From contig NZ_CP093443.1 of the NCBI RefSeq assembly GCF_026168515.1, positions 3,720,001 to 3,784,000 on the forward strand: a DNA stretch of 64,000 bases, given 5' to 3'. A program made the translations under genes and the position numbers. Shown here piece by piece: positions 62,174 through 64,000 of this stretch. The notes beneath the pieces were generated by a model that saw nothing but the letters and a program-made list of their open reading frames with translations, ran no database searches and was not told the DNA's origin. Numbering within the stretch: position 1 is the stretch's first letter; the number at the start of each line of letters is the position of its first letter. Origin of the DNA: Brevibacterium spongiae (GTDB lineage Bacteria > Actinomycetota > Actinomycetes > Actinomycetales > Brevibacteriaceae).

Positions 62174-63268
62174 TCAGGCCTTGAGCACGTTGTCCATGAG
62201 GCCGATGTACTCGCTCCATCCAAGGAAGCCGGCCATGAGCGCCACGCTGCTCCACCCCTGCTTCCACCCTGTGAGGGAGAGTGCCGGCACTACCAGGACC
62301 AGTGGAACGATCGACCAGGAATATGCCGCCACTCTGTCGCTGTAGTAGACGAACCCCAGAGCCAGATAGTACGTGTTGAGCAGGACGAAGGCGTGGAACA
62401 GCTGGCCATACCACTCGGGCAGATTGTCGAACGTGCGCAATACGACATAGCCGAATACAACGACACAGAAACCGAGGACCCAGAAGTCCAATCGGTTCGT
62501 ACCACCTGTGTAGAGATCGGCGTTTGCCGGGTCGGTATAGGTCTCGAGTTCTTCGGACGACGATGCGAACGGCGCCAGCAAGGTCGCGTTCAGCCCCGAC
62601 AGGTACAGCAGCGAGAACAGCGCCCATACTGCGATGAGGAAGGCAGTCGGTGCTTTCGGCAGGAGGCGGACACCGAGGATGAACAGCGCCGCAGGAATGG
62701 CCGACCAGTGGAACAGAGACGCAATAGCCAAGAGCACGAGCATCTTCCACAGCCGCGTACGCCGGCACAGCGCGACGAGCCCGAGAATGATGAACGCCAA
62801 TGACAGCCCCTGCCGCAGAAGGTAGCTCGAATAGCCGGTGAAGAAGCCGAAGCAGAAGGTGATGTAGTACACCAGCGTGACCTGCCACGCAGATCGCAGC
62901 AGCCACAGCAGCGCCGCAGCCATGATGGTCGACCCCAGCAGTGCGACGACGAAGAAATAGACCTTCGGATCGTGAGTGAACAGGCCGATGAGCCAGCTGA
63001 GGATGAGGAACGCCGGCTCGCGCCCTTCGGCAGTGTAGGTGTAGAAGATCTCATCAGCGGGGGCGAAGCTGAGGATCTGAAACTCCATCGAGTAGATCGC
63101 CTTATCGGAGATCTCGTAGTTGCTCACTGCCGCGACGATCGTGTTGATGAGCACGAGGGACACCAGCGGAAGAACCGCGTTGCTCCAATGCCTCAGCTTC
63201 GGGATTCTCCAGCTGAAAACCAACATGAGCACCCAGACCGTCGTCAGGGCGAACCAGATCGCGATCAT
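62174..63268 (-). CDS. EpsG-like polysaccharide polymerase/membrane protein
   Basis: The 364-residue protein has about ten to eleven transmembrane helices with short loops. EGREPAFLILSWLIGLFTHD and SSYLLRQGLSLAFIILGL are the EpsG-family blocks (PF14897), the latter with the conserved R-Q. EpsG/Wzy-type proteins polymerise repeat units at the outer face of the membrane. Its start overlaps the stop of the BY-kinase gene (ATGA), so they are co-translated. The sequence looks slightly less GC-rich than its neighbours. It is convergent with the GT2 gene. Confidence 0.85.
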   Translation of the reverse strand: MIAIWFALTTVWVLMLVFSWRIPKLRHWSNAVLPLVSLVLINTIVAAVSNYEISDKAIYSMEFQILSFAPADEIFYTYTAEGREPAFLILSWLIGLFTHDPKVYFFVVALLGSTIMAAALLWLLRSAWQVTLVYYITFCFGFFTGYSSYLLRQGLSLAFIILGLVALCRRTRLWKMLVLLAIASLFHWSAIPAALFILGVRLLPKAPTAFLIAVWALFSLLYLSGLNATLLAPFASSSEELETYTDPANADLYTGGTNRLDFWVLGFCVVVFGYVVLRTFDNLPEWYGQLFHAFVLLNTYYLALGFVYYSDRVAAYSWSIVPLVLVVPALSLTGWKQGWSSVALMAGFLGWSEYIGLMDNVLKA

Positions 63269-64000
63269 GATCGGGAGAAGCCCTCGTCGGGAACCAACGG
63301 CATGGGCCTGGTCTCAGTACCGACTGCTTCCTCCCCGGATGCCCTCACCGAGGCGGACGATCGTTCTCGATCATCCGAGTATTCCGCCGCTTGCGGCTCA
63401 TCCGGTACCACGGCGCGAATTCCGTAAGTTCTGTGCCGATCGACTTCCGCACTCGACATCTGCACTCGGTTGAGCACCAACCCGATCGGAGCCTCCAACT
63501 CATCGAGTGCTCGCACCGACTCTGCGACAGTCCTCGCTTTGACTTGTCCGGCTGCGGCGACGAGGAGCGTCCGACTGGCCAGTTTGGACAGGACGAGACC
63601 GTCAGCCACCGGCAGCAGCGGTGGACCGTCAATGATGACAAGGTCGAATCTCCCTGTAAGTTCGGCCACGAGTTCGGCCATCGCTCGCGTTTCGAGCAGC
63701 TCGGTGGGATTGGGCGGAATCTCACCAGCAGCCAATACGTGCAGATCGTCGTCGCCCCATGTCTGCAGCAGCTCATCGAGACCGAGTCCGCTGACCAAGG
63801 CGGTCGTCAGCCCTGCCGCGCCCTCAAGCCCCAGACGTGGCGCCACGGACGGTCGACGCAGATCGGCGTCGACGATGACGACGCTCTGTCCGGCGCGGGC
63901 ACTGGCGACCGCCAGGTCGATCCCGATCGTCGTCTTGCCCTCACCCGGCCGTGAAGACGCGACCAGGAGCACCGTACTGTCTTCGTCGACATGCGCGAAG
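63265..64000 (-). CDS. CpsD/Wzc-type BY-kinase domain, N-terminus beyond window
   Basis: About 245 residues are visible; the frame is open to the window edge, with FAHVDEDSTVLLVASS before the Walker A. Walker A is SRPGEGKTTIG, Walker A' VVIVDADLRRPS and Walker B DLVIIDGPPLLPVADG, the P-loop of bacterial tyrosine kinases that regulate chain-length control. The C-terminal tail is acidic/Ser-rich with only isolated tyrosines (TYG, EYSDD), so it lacks the usual tyrosine cluster. It may be a stand-alone CpsD or the C-terminal half of a Wzc-like protein. Confidence 0.88.
   Translation of the reverse strand, partial: FAHVDEDSTVLLVASSRPGEGKTTIGIDLAVASARAGQSVVIVDADLRRPSVAPRLGLEGAAGLTTALVSGLGLDELLQTWGDDDLHVLAAGEIPPNPTELLETRAMAELVAELTGRFDLVIIDGPPLLPVADGLVLSKLASRTLLVAAAGQVKARTVAESVRALDELEAPIGLVLNRVQMSSAEVDRHRTYGIRAVVPDEPQAAEYSDDRERSSASVRASGEEAVGTETRPMPLVPDEGFSRS

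Overview
The window is about 64 kb of uniformly GC-rich, densely packed bacterial DNA. Genes are coupled by ATGA/TGATG overlaps. Several transcripts look leaderless, with a -10 box about 6-8 nt before the start codon. NarL-type two-component pairs, ArsR/SRPBCC pairs and TetR/ABC-2 exporter units are plentiful. Together these point to an actinobacterium. A Brevibacterium-like Micrococcales member is my best guess, but it is inference only. I see no rRNA, tRNA, CRISPR array, transposase or phage gene.

Layout. 0-4 kb: a partial NAD(P)-binding protein, then a histidine kinase / response regulator / DUF4097-like cell-surface operon. 4.4-5.7 kb: a trans-sulfuration PLP enzyme behind a perfect 16-bp hairpin. 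6.0-16.8 kb: a tightly coupled eight-gene operon with a peptide-type ABC importer, two luciferase-like flavin monooxygenases, an FMN reductase and a large FAD-binding protein, probably for import and oxidative attack on an organic (perhaps organosulfur) compound. 17.3-22.5 kb: ArsR/SRPBCC pair, acyltransferase-3, nitronate monooxygenase-like enzyme and a pRiA4b ORF-3-like gene bracketed by two related inverted repeats. 22.7-31.5 kb: two further LuxR-type two-component systems that share a 14-bp upstream motif, with membrane proteins and a CPBP protease between them. 31.6-34.3 kb: SDR dehydrogenase, FMN reductase, TetR. 34.4-40.1 kb: a second complete dipeptide/oligopeptide ABC operon. 40.4-47 kb: AGCS amino-acid symporter, class II fructose-bisphosphate aldolase, BCCT osmolyte transporter, UMF1-type MFS protein. 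47.0-51.3 kb: a second ArsR/SRPBCC pair, divergent from a TetR gene with its ABC-2 exporter. 51.5-53.2 kb: an FAD/NAD(P)-binding protein.

53.3-64 kb is a surface-polysaccharide locus. It holds a membrane sugar-nucleotide dehydratase, a DegT aminotransferase, a divergent LCP-family protein and a LuxR-type regulator lacking its ATPase head, all in one coupled operon, followed by two glycosyltransferases, an EpsG-like polymerase and a BY-kinase (CpsD/Wzc) cut by the window end.

The features least explained by ordinary annotation are these: a GCCGAGGCGG decamer recurring about 26 times by eye, in spacers and in dispensable protein segments but nearly absent from the polysaccharide locus; several long palindromes (60 bp perfect at 34314-34373; paired repeats at 21173-21230 and 22584-22641; operators placed over leaderless start codons); and the coupling of a degenerate LCP protein to a headless LAL-type regulator. 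All counts and alignments were made by eye.
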